Assembly (NCBI GenBank): GCA_002730875.1
Contig: PCBI01000005.1
Location: 1-64,000, forward strand
DNA from: Spirochaetaceae bacterium
GTDB lineage: Bacteria; Spirochaetota; Leptospiria; Leptospirales; Leptonemataceae
Length of the DNA: 64,000 bases
Direction: 5' to 3'
The notes beneath the pieces are model-generated. The model was not told where the DNA came from. It worked only from the letters and a program-made list of their open reading frames with translations, and did not search any database. The position numbers and the translations under genes are program-made. Positions 53,934 through 62,610 of this stretch are shown piece after piece. How positions within the stretch are numbered: the stretch's first letter is position 1; each line of letters begins with the position of its first letter.

Positions 53934-54061
53934 CCTGCCAGATATTGCTCCTAATCTCAACTGGTTCGCTCTATGGGTTCGGGCACGTTGCCAGCGAAAG
54001 CCACAAGAATGGAGTCGCAATGACACCCGATCCAGAATAGAGAATCAGTAAAGGGACTCTT

Positions 54062-54195
54062 TATCGGAGAGTAAGTAGGAGTCCGGTATCGAAGTTCACG
54101 TTGCAGCTCACTATCGGAGTTCAGGCAGGAGTTCGTCATCGCACTTCACTATCGGAGTTCCGGTACGAGGTCGATTTCGGAATTCACTATCAGAG
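54062..54195. repeat. Degenerate 38-bp repeats after the PilZ gene
   Basis: The core TATCGGAG recurs at 54062, 54112, 54150 and (TATCAGAG) 54188; the last three are exactly 38 bases apart and share TTCACTATCGGAGTT. The repeats fill the 322-bp gap between the PilZ gene and the convergent hybrid kinase. No ORF is credible. Confidence 0.65.
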
Positions 54196-54255
54196 TTTGC
54201 CTGGTAGTTTGGTAGTGCCCTTCACTTTCTTCGCGGGAATGAAACGCTGGCGCTC

Positions 54256-57081
54256 TCAGCCGCCCGCTTTTGTCCACAGCGCCAGCTTTTCATAGAGATC
54301 CTCCGGCCAGATCGGTTTGCCCAGATGGTCGTTCATTCCGGCTTCCATGCAACGATCCACGTCCTCCTTAAACACGTCCGCCGTAACCCCGATTACCGGT
54401 ACTGTTATCTCCGCATCGCGAATCCGGCGCGTAGCCTGATAGCCATCCATTTCGGGCATGTTCACATCCATTAGAATCACGTCGAAGCCACGATCCGCAT
54501 CCAGATGTCGCACTGCTTCGAGGCCGTTTTCCAACGTAACTACCTGACAATTCATATCGGTGAGGAATTTCTCCAGAAGCATTTGATTGATCGGATTGTC
54601 CTCGACCACCATTACTCGACGCGGACTTTCGAACCAGAGGGTTTGCGGCGCTCTTGCTGCGCTTCCATCCTCTTCCTCGCTGGTCTTCTTAACCGGGATC
54701 AGAATCTGGAAATCAGTGCCCGGGTTTTCGCCACGAATCAACTCGGAAGGGCTGCGCATTTCCAATTTGCCGCGCATCAGGTCCACCAGCTCTTGTACGA
54801 TCGAAAGACCCAACCCGGAGCCGCCAAACCTGCGATTGATACTATCGTCGCTTTGCTTGAAAACCTGAAATACGTGGTCGCGATGCTCTTCGGGAATGCC
54901 AATGCCGGTATCCGATACAGCTATGGAAAGCATTAGATCTCTTTTGTCGGGATAGCTGGGTATGGCATCCGACTCCAGGACATCCATATGCACTTCCACT
55001 CGGCCTGTTTCTGTGAATTTCACCGCATTGGAAACCAGATTGGTTACGATTTGCTTGAGCCGCAGCGGATCCGAGATTATCACATCGGGAACCTTTTCGG
55101 AGATCCTGAATTCGAATACCAGCCCCTTTTCCACGGCCCGATACCTGTATGGCTCCAGAATCTGCTGCAGCTCCTCTTTTATCCTGACCGGAATGGATTC
55201 CAGTTGAATGTGTCCGCTTTCCAATCGTGAGAATTCGATTATATCATTGAGCAGCTGAAGAAGTGTGTCGCCGGAATTCTTCACAATGCTCAGATACTTC
55301 TGAGACTCCTGATCCAGGCCCTTCTTGAGGAGAATCTCGGACATTCCCAGAATGGCAAATATCGGTGTGCGAATTTCATGACTGATGTTGGCCAGAAAGC
55401 GATCTCGCGCCATCATAGCCCGGTGTACTTCCTGCCGGGCCTCTTCCATGTCGTCCAGATGAGCTTTTGCGCTGGTAATGTCCTCTACATATCCCAGCAT
55501 ATGGCTGATAGACTGGCCTGCCCTGGCAAATACCATACACCTGGAACGCAACCAGATCCATTTTCCATCGCCGATGCGAACTCTGTACTGAAAGTCTTGC
55601 ACTTCGCCATCGGGCAGACTTTCTAAATCCTGCCGGCGCGATTTCACCAATGGGACATCCTCCGGATGAACTCTGGTCCCAAAAGGAGTCAGTTCATACG
55701 CCGCCAGGCCGTCATAGAGAGGCAAAAGCTGTTTGCTCAGATAGGAAAAATGATTCTCGTGCATGTCCCGAACGAACAACAGGCCCGGCAAGCTGGAAGC
55801 GGCTTTCTCCACGAAATCATTCTTTTCGGCCAGGGCATTTTCCATTCTTCGCCTTTCGGTAATGTCCGAGGTTACCCCGGCAATCCGGCAACCGGCCATA
55901 TCCCGGGACATGACCACGAAATGAGAATTCAGCCAGCGGGTTTCGCCTTTTCGATTTCGTATACGAAAGTCCAGCTCCACCCTTTCATCCAGCCCCTGAA
56001 CAATAGAATTCAGCGCTTCTTCCACTTCCGGCCGATCGTCCGGGATTATCATTTCCATCCATTTAGAAGGTTCCCGTGCGAAATGGCCCGCGGAATAGCC
56101 GGTAATCCGCTCCACCGCCGGGGACTGAAGTTCCATCTCGCTAATACCATCCGGCCGAACTCGGAAGCTCCATACATAGTCAGGAACCGTTGCTATCAAA
56201 GCCTCCAGCCTCTGTCGGCCGGATTGGGCTTCTTCTTCCGCAAGCTTGCGAACGGCTATTTCGGCTTCCAGGTCTTCAGTCCTTTCGCTTACCCGGCTCT
56301 CCAGATCTCGATTCAGGCTTTGCATCATTCGCTGAATTAGCTTCTGCGAAGTGATGTTAATGTGTGCGATTACGGCGCCCCCGGATTCGCCAGGAATGGC
56401 ATTTGCGCGCATTACAAACCACCGTCTTTCATCCGGGGAGTGACAGGGATATTCCAGGTCAAATTGATTCTTCTTACCTTCCAGAATGGCCTGCAGACCC
56501 TGGGCGGCGCTATCCGCCTCTTCCGCGCTGGCTCCCGAAGCCTGACGGCACACGTCCAGGTAGTTGTAGCCAACATAGGACTCGCCCGGCGGCGCTCCGT
56601 TCTCCCGCGCAAACTTCACCCAGGAATCGTTTACTGCGCGAACAATACCGTCCTTATCCAGAACGGCGATTTGAGCAGAAATGGCATCCAGGATTTCGTT
56701 ATCTTTGATCTGAAAGGGATTGCCGGGAAGTTCGCTCACTCCTTCGGGACGAAAGCGAACATGAAACACCGGGGGCTCCTCATCCAGAACGGTTACCTGC
56801 ATTCTGGATTTCTGCTCTTCGTGTTTGCTCTTTATCGTCACGGGAAAGGAACCGCCGGACTGCCAGCTCTGCAGAGCTTGCCGTCCCTCCGGGGTTTCCT
56901 GGTCCAATAGTTCAGTGATGTCGGTAGGAAGTTTTGCGGGCGATTGGAGTAGATCCTGCATGCCGGACGAGTGATATAGAATACGCCCGTTTCGGTCGCA
57001 GATTAAATAACTATCCCGCTGAATATGATAATCAGCGGGCAGGTCCGGGGCCCTGACGCTGTTGATCAGCCGAGTGTACAT
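54256..57081 (-). CDS. Soluble hybrid histidine kinase with about four PAS domains
   Basis: 941 residues, no membrane segment. PAS-type domains lie at ~20-110, ~130-260 (with CHSPDERRWFVMRANA), ~300-425 and ~430-555, with a coiled coil near 265-300. The kinase core has H-box FLANISHEIRTPIFAILG, NLVSNAVKF, SDTGIGIPEEH and GSGLGLSIV. A receiver ends the protein (VVEDNP, ILMDVNMPEMDGY, LGKPIW). It would sense cytosolic redox, light or ligand through PAS and pass phosphate to its own receiver. It overlaps the 3' end of the MscS gene by 50 bases and is the last gene of the minus-strand operon. Confidence 0.92.
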   Translation of the reverse strand: MYTRLINSVRAPDLPADYHIQRDSYLICDRNGRILYHSSGMQDLLQSPAKLPTDITELLDQETPEGRQALQSWQSGGSFPVTIKSKHEEQKSRMQVTVLDEEPPVFHVRFRPEGVSELPGNPFQIKDNEILDAISAQIAVLDKDGIVRAVNDSWVKFARENGAPPGESYVGYNYLDVCRQASGASAEEADSAAQGLQAILEGKKNQFDLEYPCHSPDERRWFVMRANAIPGESGGAVIAHINITSQKLIQRMMQSLNRDLESRVSERTEDLEAEIAVRKLAEEEAQSGRQRLEALIATVPDYVWSFRVRPDGISEMELQSPAVERITGYSAGHFAREPSKWMEMIIPDDRPEVEEALNSIVQGLDERVELDFRIRNRKGETRWLNSHFVVMSRDMAGCRIAGVTSDITERRRMENALAEKNDFVEKAASSLPGLLFVRDMHENHFSYLSKQLLPLYDGLAAYELTPFGTRVHPEDVPLVKSRRQDLESLPDGEVQDFQYRVRIGDGKWIWLRSRCMVFARAGQSISHMLGYVEDITSAKAHLDDMEEARQEVHRAMMARDRFLANISHEIRTPIFAILGMSEILLKKGLDQESQKYLSIVKNSGDTLLQLLNDIIEFSRLESGHIQLESIPVRIKEELQQILEPYRYRAVEKGLVFEFRISEKVPDVIISDPLRLKQIVTNLVSNAVKFTETGRVEVHMDVLESDAIPSYPDKRDLMLSIAVSDTGIGIPEEHRDHVFQVFKQSDDSINRRFGGSGLGLSIVQELVDLMRGKLEMRSPSELIRGENPGTDFQILIPVKKTSEEEDGSAARAPQTLWFESPRRVMVVEDNPINQMLLEKFLTDMNCQVVTLENGLEAVRHLDADRGFDVILMDVNMPEMDGYQATRRIRDAEITVPVIGVTADVFKEDVDRCMEAGMNDHLGKPIWPEDLYEKLALWTKAGG

Positions 57082-58141
57082 CCGTATAAAAATTAGACTC
57101 CAGTCTTATTTGTGGCAAATACTTTCCTGCATCCCGGTTCTGAAGAAAATCTACCAACCACTCCCGCACCTGGCATCGCAGGTCCCATAGCTTACCGGAA
57201 TCGGCGCTACTCACCAGGCAGCGGAGTACTATCGTACGGTCCGTGGCTTCGGTAACCTGCAATCCTACAGCTTTGCCGTCCCAGTTTTCGCAGGTCTTTA
57301 TATACTCAAGTAGAGCCTCTCGCACTTGCTGCACCGGAGTGGAATAATCCGCATGCACTTCGACTGTACCCAGCAAATCCGACGAACTGCGAGTCCAGTT
57401 TTCGAAACCGCTGCGCAAGAAGTTTTCCACAGGAAGAATCAGCCGCCGCAAATCCCAGGTTCGCACAACCACAAAGGTAAGCTGAATCTCTTCAACAGTG
57501 CCGTATTGACCATCGGCGATAACCACATCCCCCAGTCGAATGGGCTGAGTAATCGCAATCTGCAACCCCGCCACCAGGCTTTGAATGGATTTCTGGGCCG
57601 CAAAACCAATCATGATACCGGCAATACCGGCGGATGCAAGAAGAGACACGCCAATCTTTCGCACCACATCAAACTGCATCAGGATCAAAGCGGCGCAGAA
57701 TACGATTATGAAGACTCCTCCGATACGACGAAAAACTGCCACACGGGTGCGAATGCCCCGGCTACGATGGATGTCTTCCCTGGAAGCGGCCAGTAGAGCC
57801 AGCATGGAAAGAAAGCCCACCAGACGATGCGCGCCCCAGCCCAGACCTATCACCAGGGTAATAAGAAGCAGTCGGTCTACAATCTCCTGCACAGGAGAAT
57901 GGAGAAGGAGCAATCTGAACGATACGAACTGGATGAGTATAAATAGAAAGAACCGGAATGGCCCCTTCATCTGGTCGATCAGTTGGTCGTCCCAGGCGAT
58001 TTCGGTTTTCTTTGATAAACGACGAAGAGTTTTTACGATCACTCCGCCGGCAAGCAATGCCAGACCCAGGGCCAGGAAAATGGCCGCAGGCACACCAATC
58101 CATTGCCACAGCTCTATGTCCAGAAACTGAATGGACTGCAT
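57032..58141 (-). CDS. MscS-family mechanosensitive channel
   Basis: About 369 residues from ATG 58141. Five hydrophobic helices precede the MscS pore helix IGVSLLASAGIAGIMIGFAA and the beta domain signature PIRLGDVVIADGQYGTVEEI. It should gate on membrane tension during osmotic downshock. An in-frame TTG at 58246 or 58201 would extend it into the upstream Crp-like gene (58170-58814). The start is uncertain. The 3' end overlaps the hybrid kinase. Confidence 0.88.
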   Translation of the reverse strand: MQSIQFLDIELWQWIGVPAAIFLALGLALLAGGVIVKTLRRLSKKTEIAWDDQLIDQMKGPFRFFLFILIQFVSFRLLLLHSPVQEIVDRLLLITLVIGLGWGAHRLVGFLSMLALLAASREDIHRSRGIRTRVAVFRRIGGVFIIVFCAALILMQFDVVRKIGVSLLASAGIAGIMIGFAAQKSIQSLVAGLQIAITQPIRLGDVVIADGQYGTVEEIQLTFVVVRTWDLRRLILPVENFLRSGFENWTRSSSDLLGTVEVHADYSTPVQQVREALLEYIKTCENWDGKAVGLQVTEATDRTIVLRCLVSSADSGKLWDLRCQVREWLVDFLQNRDAGKYLPQIRLESNFYTDVHSADQQRQGPGPAR

Positions 58142-58169
58142 CCATTCAGGTATCCAACCGCGAATCCAA

Positions 58170-58814
58170 TCACTGATTACTTTTTCGTTTTGCTGCGACA
58201 ATTCTTCCCAGATCGTTGATATTCGGAACCACAATGCGATCCGCAAATAGTTCCACTTTTCCCTGCTTCACAAACTGACTGATTACGCGCTGAACTTCAT
58301 GCGTGGGCTGTCCGCACCAGTTTGCCACGTCGTCAACCGAGATGTTGAATACCATGTTGTTAAGTTTCCCGTAGTTGGGATCCTTTTCTGCCAGCATGAG
58401 AAAAACATCCGCCACCTTGGCCTGTAGATCCTCCAGAAGCAGAATTTGTAGTCTTCGTTTCGCATCGTAGATGCGCTTGGAGAAAATCACCAGTAGACGA
58501 TGCGCCAGTTGAGGGTTTCCGTTCATCAGAGTATCAAAGTTGGCACGGTTAAAATGAAGCGTCTTCACAGTATCCACGGCAATGGCGCTGGCGCTCCGAG
58601 GCTCTTCTTCCAGAATCGCCATTTCGCCGAAGATATCGCCCACAGAGAGCACATCCAGGGTTTTCTGAGTCTGACCGAAAGTCTTGGTAATCTTTACCTG
58701 ACCGTCCTGGATAAAATAAAAATCATTGCCCGGCTCGAATTCGCAGAAAATAATCTGACCCGGCTCGAAGGTCTTGCCGAACTTTTCGAAAAGAGATTCC
58801 GGAAGTAGCATCAT
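58170..58814 (-). CDS. Crp/Fnr-type cyclic-nucleotide-binding regulator
   Basis: 214 residues. The N-terminal cNMP-binding barrel has GDIFGEMAILEEEPRSASA, the phosphate-binding cassette, so a cyclic nucleotide is a plausible ligand. After the long dimer helix (~105-130) comes a winged helix with VDDVANWCGQPTHEVQRVIS as the recognition region. A transcription factor is likely. It overlaps the upstream cNMP/TPR gene by ATGA at 58811-58814 and is followed by mscS. Confidence 0.92.
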   Translation of the reverse strand: MMLLPESLFEKFGKTFEPGQIIFCEFEPGNDFYFIQDGQVKITKTFGQTQKTLDVLSVGDIFGEMAILEEEPRSASAIAVDTVKTLHFNRANFDTLMNGNPQLAHRLLVIFSKRIYDAKRRLQILLLEDLQAKVADVFLMLAEKDPNYGKLNNMVFNISVDDVANWCGQPTHEVQRVISQFVKQGKVELFADRIVVPNINDLGRIVAAKRKSNQ

Positions 58815-59890
58815 AACGCTTCCAACCTCTTTTTCGCCTCGTCAGTCATTTCGTCCGGCGGATTCATAGAGACTACTTTCTTGAATAGCGTCGCCGCCCT
58901 TTCGTTGTTGCCGGAAGATTGAGCAATCATACCCAGCTGAAAGATGGAGGGTTTCACGGCGGGACCTGTGGGATACTGCTTAATGTAGGCGCTAAAGGTC
59001 TGCGACGCTTCGCTTACCTGCTTAAGTTTGATTTGCGTTCGACCAAGTTCGTATAGGCATCGAGCTACCGCTGCCGCTTCCGCCTCCGAATGCGGGCTGG
59101 TTACTTCCTGGGCCTGCTGATATTTCTCGGCGGCAGCTTCAAAGTCCCCGTTGCGAAAGTAATCCTGTCCTTCCTGAAGCAAATCTGTAGCATCCACTCC
59201 GCCGGCTTCGCCAGAATCAAAACTATCGTCCATGGGCATCGCGAACGGATCGTCCACGGAGTCCGCAGGCAACATGCTCTGTGCCATAAAGGAAGGATCC
59301 AGAGCGTCGTGACCCGGACCCATCTGGGATTCCAGCTCGGGATATCCGGTGGGGTAGGACTGACCTTTGCGAGCCATCTGCAGTAATTCTTTGGCCCGAG
59401 AAGCGAACTCGCCATTGGGGTAGTATCCCAGGTAGCGTTCAAATGCATACACTGCATGATCCACGTTGCCGGTTCTGAAGAATGATTCGGCCACGTTCAT
59501 CAATTCATAGGCCGGATCTCGAGTGGAATCCGCTTTGAGAATGTTTCGGACCTGTCGATGTATATCCCTTAGCTGCTTTGAGAAAACTCGCAGCATTTTC
59601 AGGATCAATCGTGTGTTCTTAAGAATGAATTGCTCGAATTCGTTTAGTTTAAAGACAACCAGGGTTGTTTTTCCGATTACCTGGGCTGTCTCTTCGCGCG
59701 GGTACCGGCCCATGCTGGACTTCACGGCAAAGAACTCGCCCACCTGCACCTCTTCGCGGATTTCTTCGCCTGAATCAATAGCGGTGCTGATAAGCACAAC
59801 GCGACCAGACTGGAGAACGTAAACATCATCCCCTTTGTCGCCCTGGAAATAGACGATGGAACCACCGGTGTAAACTCTTGATACAGGCAT
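58811..59890 (-). CDS. Cyclic-nucleotide-binding protein with TPR repeats
   Basis: 359 residues. Residues 1-115 form a cNMP-type barrel; the cassette reads VGEFFAVKSSMGRYPREETA, a variant in which the usual GE(I/L)A is VGEFFAV. A first TPR-like part is at ~130-180 and an Asp/Met-rich linker at ~190-235 (PFAMPMDDSFDSGEAGG). Further TPRs lie at ~240-355 (YFRNGDFEAAAEKYQQAQE). There is no DNA-binding domain, so it may act as a scaffold. It starts 1 base after the amidohydrolase stop. Confidence 0.9.
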   Translation of the reverse strand: MPVSRVYTGGSIVYFQGDKGDDVYVLQSGRVVLISTAIDSGEEIREEVQVGEFFAVKSSMGRYPREETAQVIGKTTLVVFKLNEFEQFILKNTRLILKMLRVFSKQLRDIHRQVRNILKADSTRDPAYELMNVAESFFRTGNVDHAVYAFERYLGYYPNGEFASRAKELLQMARKGQSYPTGYPELESQMGPGHDALDPSFMAQSMLPADSVDDPFAMPMDDSFDSGEAGGVDATDLLQEGQDYFRNGDFEAAAEKYQQAQEVTSPHSEAEAAAVARCLYELGRTQIKLKQVSEASQTFSAYIKQYPTGPAVKPSIFQLGMIAQSSGNNERAATLFKKVVSMNPPDEMTDEAKKRLEAL

Positions 59891-59891
59891 T

Positions 59892-61151
59892 TTATAGTGC
59901 TACTGGCAGTATTTCCGAAACCCGGTCTCTACCGGCAACGGCGGAAAGGGATTCAATCACCCCGGAAATACCCGCTACAATCAATTTTCGGGAACTACCC
60001 ACCTGAATTCGATCAAAATTCACATTACAATGCCTGAACACCGGCTCCAGGGTTTCCTCTCCGTATATGGGCACCCCGTCCCGGACTACAAGAAAAACCT
60101 TCTCCGGGCTTAGCTCTTCCAGTACCTGATGAATGTCCCGGCTGCGGCTCTGCACTACCAGTACATCTCCCTTTTTGCCGGCCTCCAGGGCGCCACGGTC
60201 TTTTTGCCGGAAAATTCGAGCCGGATTCGTGAACACAATCTCCGGCAAGAGCTCGCTGTGCTGTCCCAGCTGCTCCCGGGCCAGATGGATATTGTCGATC
60301 ATTCCTTTGCCGCCGGCCATGGAAGTATCGGTGCCCAGGCAAAGGGGTATTCGGCGGTCAATTACGGCATCAATGGGCAAAGTACCGTCATACAGGAATT
60401 CATTGCTTACGGGACACCAGACCAGAGTGGACCCGGCTTCAGCAATCCGATCCAGATCCTTTTCCGAAAGGGACAATCCATGCACCAGGACCGTCTCCGG
60501 CCCCAGGGCCCCGAACTCGTCCAGCATTCCCAGGGAATTCCGACTCTCGGGATCGAAACCCTCCGCAATGTGTAGAATAAAGGGAATGCCGGCTTTCCTG
60601 GCTCGCTGGTACTCTCTGGAAATACCCTCTCCCCAATTTAGCGAATAGGATGATACGCTATGGGCGATCCCAAATTCTGGCAGAAGGGAGACCGGCAGCG
60701 AGTTTTCAAAAGGCTTTCGTACGAAATCGGGAATGTGATCCACGACCAGGGAACATCCATTCATAAGGTTTCGGTAAGCGCCCAGAGAATAAAGATCGGA
60801 AACGTCCAGAAGCATTCGATCCTGAAACTCCTGAGAGGCTTTTACTTCATTGTCCCAGGAGAGCCAGTTCATGTGGGGAAAGCCACGACCTCTGAAGGGC
60901 AAATAACTGGCCAGCAATGAATCATGTCCATTGATCAAAGCCGGCAAGACGGCAAGCCCGTGCAGATTCAAACTGAGGATGTCATCATGCTCGTCGCCAT
61001 CGGAGATGATTTCTTCAATGGAGTCGCCGGAAAAGCATAGCCCGGACATGGATTGAAAACGATCCTCCCGGTAGATTTCCGCATTTGTGATTTGCCAGCG
61101 TTCCACAGATCCCCCCAATTCTTTTCGGGCCAATCCGTTACAGAAAGACAT
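59892..61151 (-). CDS. Amidohydrolase-superfamily protein with altered metal site
   Basis: About 419 residues from ATG 61151. The TIM-barrel plan is present: a beta-sandwich N-terminus (ITNAEIYREDRF), then LPALINGHDSLLASYLPFRG, FILHIAEGFD, VLVHGLSLSE and CLGTDTSMAGG. Cytosine- and chlorohydrolase-like members have HxH after the first strand; here it is HDS, so one ligand is missing, while the later His, His and Asp remain. It could hydrolyse a ring amine or be degenerate. It heads the minus-strand operon with the cNMP/TPR gene. The upstream frame to 61373 lacks family sequence. Confidence 0.82.
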   Translation of the reverse strand: MSFCNGLARKELGGSVERWQITNAEIYREDRFQSMSGLCFSGDSIEEIISDGDEHDDILSLNLHGLAVLPALINGHDSLLASYLPFRGRGFPHMNWLSWDNEVKASQEFQDRMLLDVSDLYSLGAYRNLMNGCSLVVDHIPDFVRKPFENSLPVSLLPEFGIAHSVSSYSLNWGEGISREYQRARKAGIPFILHIAEGFDPESRNSLGMLDEFGALGPETVLVHGLSLSEKDLDRIAEAGSTLVWCPVSNEFLYDGTLPIDAVIDRRIPLCLGTDTSMAGGKGMIDNIHLAREQLGQHSELLPEIVFTNPARIFRQKDRGALEAGKKGDVLVVQSRSRDIHQVLEELSPEKVFLVVRDGVPIYGEETLEPVFRHCNVNFDRIQVGSSRKLIVAGISGVIESLSAVAGRDRVSEILPVAL

Positions 61152-61311
61152 AATGTCCCGGCAAAAACCGCTCCGTTTGGGAATCCCGCGCCAAACAATG
61201 CCGCTGTTTCCGTAAGTGGTCAAGCAATCCTGCGCACCAACCACAGGTTTTTGGCTAAAACACTTGACCTGTAGGCCCACTTCAGAATTCCTTGCTGGAA
61301 GGTGGTGAATC

Positions 61312-61590
61312 GTGGCTAATATTAAATCCTCCAAAAAGGATATCCGAAGAACAGAGAAGCGTCGTGCGCTCAATGCACAGCAAAAGGCCAGACTGCGTAC
61401 CTTCGATAAGAGAGTGCGAAATCTGGTGGCTGAAGGAAAAATGGATGAAGCTCAAGAAGCCTACAAGCTATTCTCTTCCTACGTTGACCGTGCCGGAAAG
61501 CGCAACCTCATCCACCATCGCCAGGCGGACCGTAGAAAGTCCAGACTGGCCCACCTGATTCGAGGGGGAGCCGAGAAGGCTTCTGCTTAA
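61312..61590 (+). CDS. rpsT: 30S ribosomal protein S20
   Basis: 92 residues from GTG 61312, preceded by GGAAGGTGG. Typical S20: basic N-terminus ANIKSSKKDIRRTEKRRALN, three helices and an Ala/Gly-rich end. It binds 16S rRNA early in small-subunit assembly. GTG start is common for this gene. tRNA-Val lies 6 bases after the stop, and both probably end at the terminator at 61685. Confidence 0.97.
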   Translation: MANIKSSKKDIRRTEKRRALNAQQKARLRTFDKRVRNLVAEGKMDEAQEAYKLFSSYVDRAGKRNLIHHRQADRRKSRLAHLIRGGAEKASA

Positions 61591-61596
61591 TTCCAC

Positions 61597-61669
<73 letters not shown>

Positions 61670-61684
61670 CAGTTCTCCAATCGA

Positions 61685-61708
61685 AAGGCCGCGAAAGCGG
61701 CCTTTTTT
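61685..61708 (+). terminator. Intrinsic terminator after tRNA-Val
   Basis: AAGGCCGC-GAAA-GCGGCCTT, a perfect 8-bp stem with a GAAA tetraloop and a run of six T overlapping its end. Ends the rpsT/tRNA-Val unit. Confidence 0.95.
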
Positions 61709-61828
61709 GCGTATGGATAGCCTTGCCCCGGGCACGCCTTGTTACCTGCGACCTGACAGCCGCCAGAGGCACTCTAGATGCACTTCCATGGTCGCAGTCG
61801 CATGGAATACTCTGGCGTGATTCCTTTC

Positions 61829-62188
61829 CTATTTCGTCAAAGTCTCGCTACCCTGACCGTCGGCCCAGGATCCTTCCAGACGAGCTCCGTCCTCTTTCAC
61901 TTCGTAAATCACCGGATGCTCCTCGCCCCAATCCACGGTGAGTTTTGTGCCGCTTAGTTGTCCCTGGCCGGAGAATTGGTCGCCAGCAATATTCCAGTTA
62001 AAGATGTAATTGTCCCCATCTCTGGTTACAGATACGTTACCGCGATAAGGAGTTCCGTCAGGATTTGTTCCTTCCACTTTGTATGTGCCCTGCACCCCTT
62101 CCGATTTGGCCGTGGATTCGTCGCACTGCGCACCGAACGTTAGTGCGGCCGCAAGAATGGCGAGTATCATCAGATTTCTTTTTAGCAT
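61829..62188 (-). CDS. Small lipoprotein with fibronectin-binding-type repeat domain
   Basis: 119 residues from ATG 62188, preceded by AGGAGAGG. The signal LMILAILAAALTFGAQC gives Cys22. The mature domain alternates G-Y and DGxP strands (GTYKVEGTNPDGTPYRGNVS), then WNIAGDQFSGQG and ends LEGSWADGQGSETLTK. This LEG-W-DG-G-E-L pattern is shared with small spirochaetal and proteobacterial proteins labelled fibronectin-binding, though binding here is not shown. Longer upstream frames lack support. Confidence 0.8.
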   Translation of the reverse strand: MLKRNLMILAILAAALTFGAQCDESTAKSEGVQGTYKVEGTNPDGTPYRGNVSVTRDGDNYIFNWNIAGDQFSGQGQLSGTKLTVDWGEEHPVIYEVKEDGARLEGSWADGQGSETLTK

Positions 62189-62269
62189 ATTCCTCTCCTG
62201 TTGGATTATCGAGACCCGTGGAGTGTCAGTCAGGCAATGGGACAATGATTGGGCGCCACCCTGCACCAA

Positions 62270-62299
62270 CTGACAACGAGGGCCGGAAAAAACTATAAT
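62270..62299 (+). promoter_or_regulatory. Strong sigma-70-type promoter
   Basis: CTGACA (5/6 match) and a perfect TATAAT at 62294-62299, 18 bases apart. It drives plus-strand transcription into a region annotated only by a short ORF. Confidence 0.6.
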
Positions 62300-62327
62300 G
62301 CCCAGTGCGGCCAATTCAAGGACATTA

Positions 62328-62474
62328 ATGCAAAAAAGAAGTAAAAAGGAGGCAATTGTGGCCGCTTCATACAACGTTGGATGGCGCTATTATTACCTTT
62401 GGTTGCACTGTTCAGCGGACCCTGGTCGCCTGAGGATGCCGGCCAGCTTTCGCTCGCTACTCATGGATTGCTGA
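62328..62474 (+). CDS. Candidate 48-residue small protein
   Basis: Begins at ATG 62328 with AAGGAC seven bases before it, about 29 bases after the TATAAT. The product opens MQKRSKKEAIVAASYNVGWR and is basic then aromatic, with two Cys and no known motif. The promoter and ribosome site support expression, but the RNA itself may be the product. The remaining gap to 62610 holds no other feature. Confidence 0.4.
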   Translation: MQKRSKKEAIVAASYNVGWRYYYLWLHCSADPGRLRMPASFRSLLMDC

Positions 62475-62610
62475 TCGGCGGTGGCTCTTACGGCCCGTGA
62501 TGGATGTGAAACAACCGTGCTTCGTCGGCAGTCGTTGCAGGGGCCGTTCATTTACAGTCTCGGGCCACGGATGGCTCGCATTCTGTCAGCTGCCAGGAAG
62601 CCAGGCTCGT

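Noticed and set aside
54062-54195. CRISPR-like 38-bp spaced repeats
   Set aside because: Only four copies with decaying identity and similar intervening sequence, so tandem repeats rather than repeat-spacer units; no cas genes.
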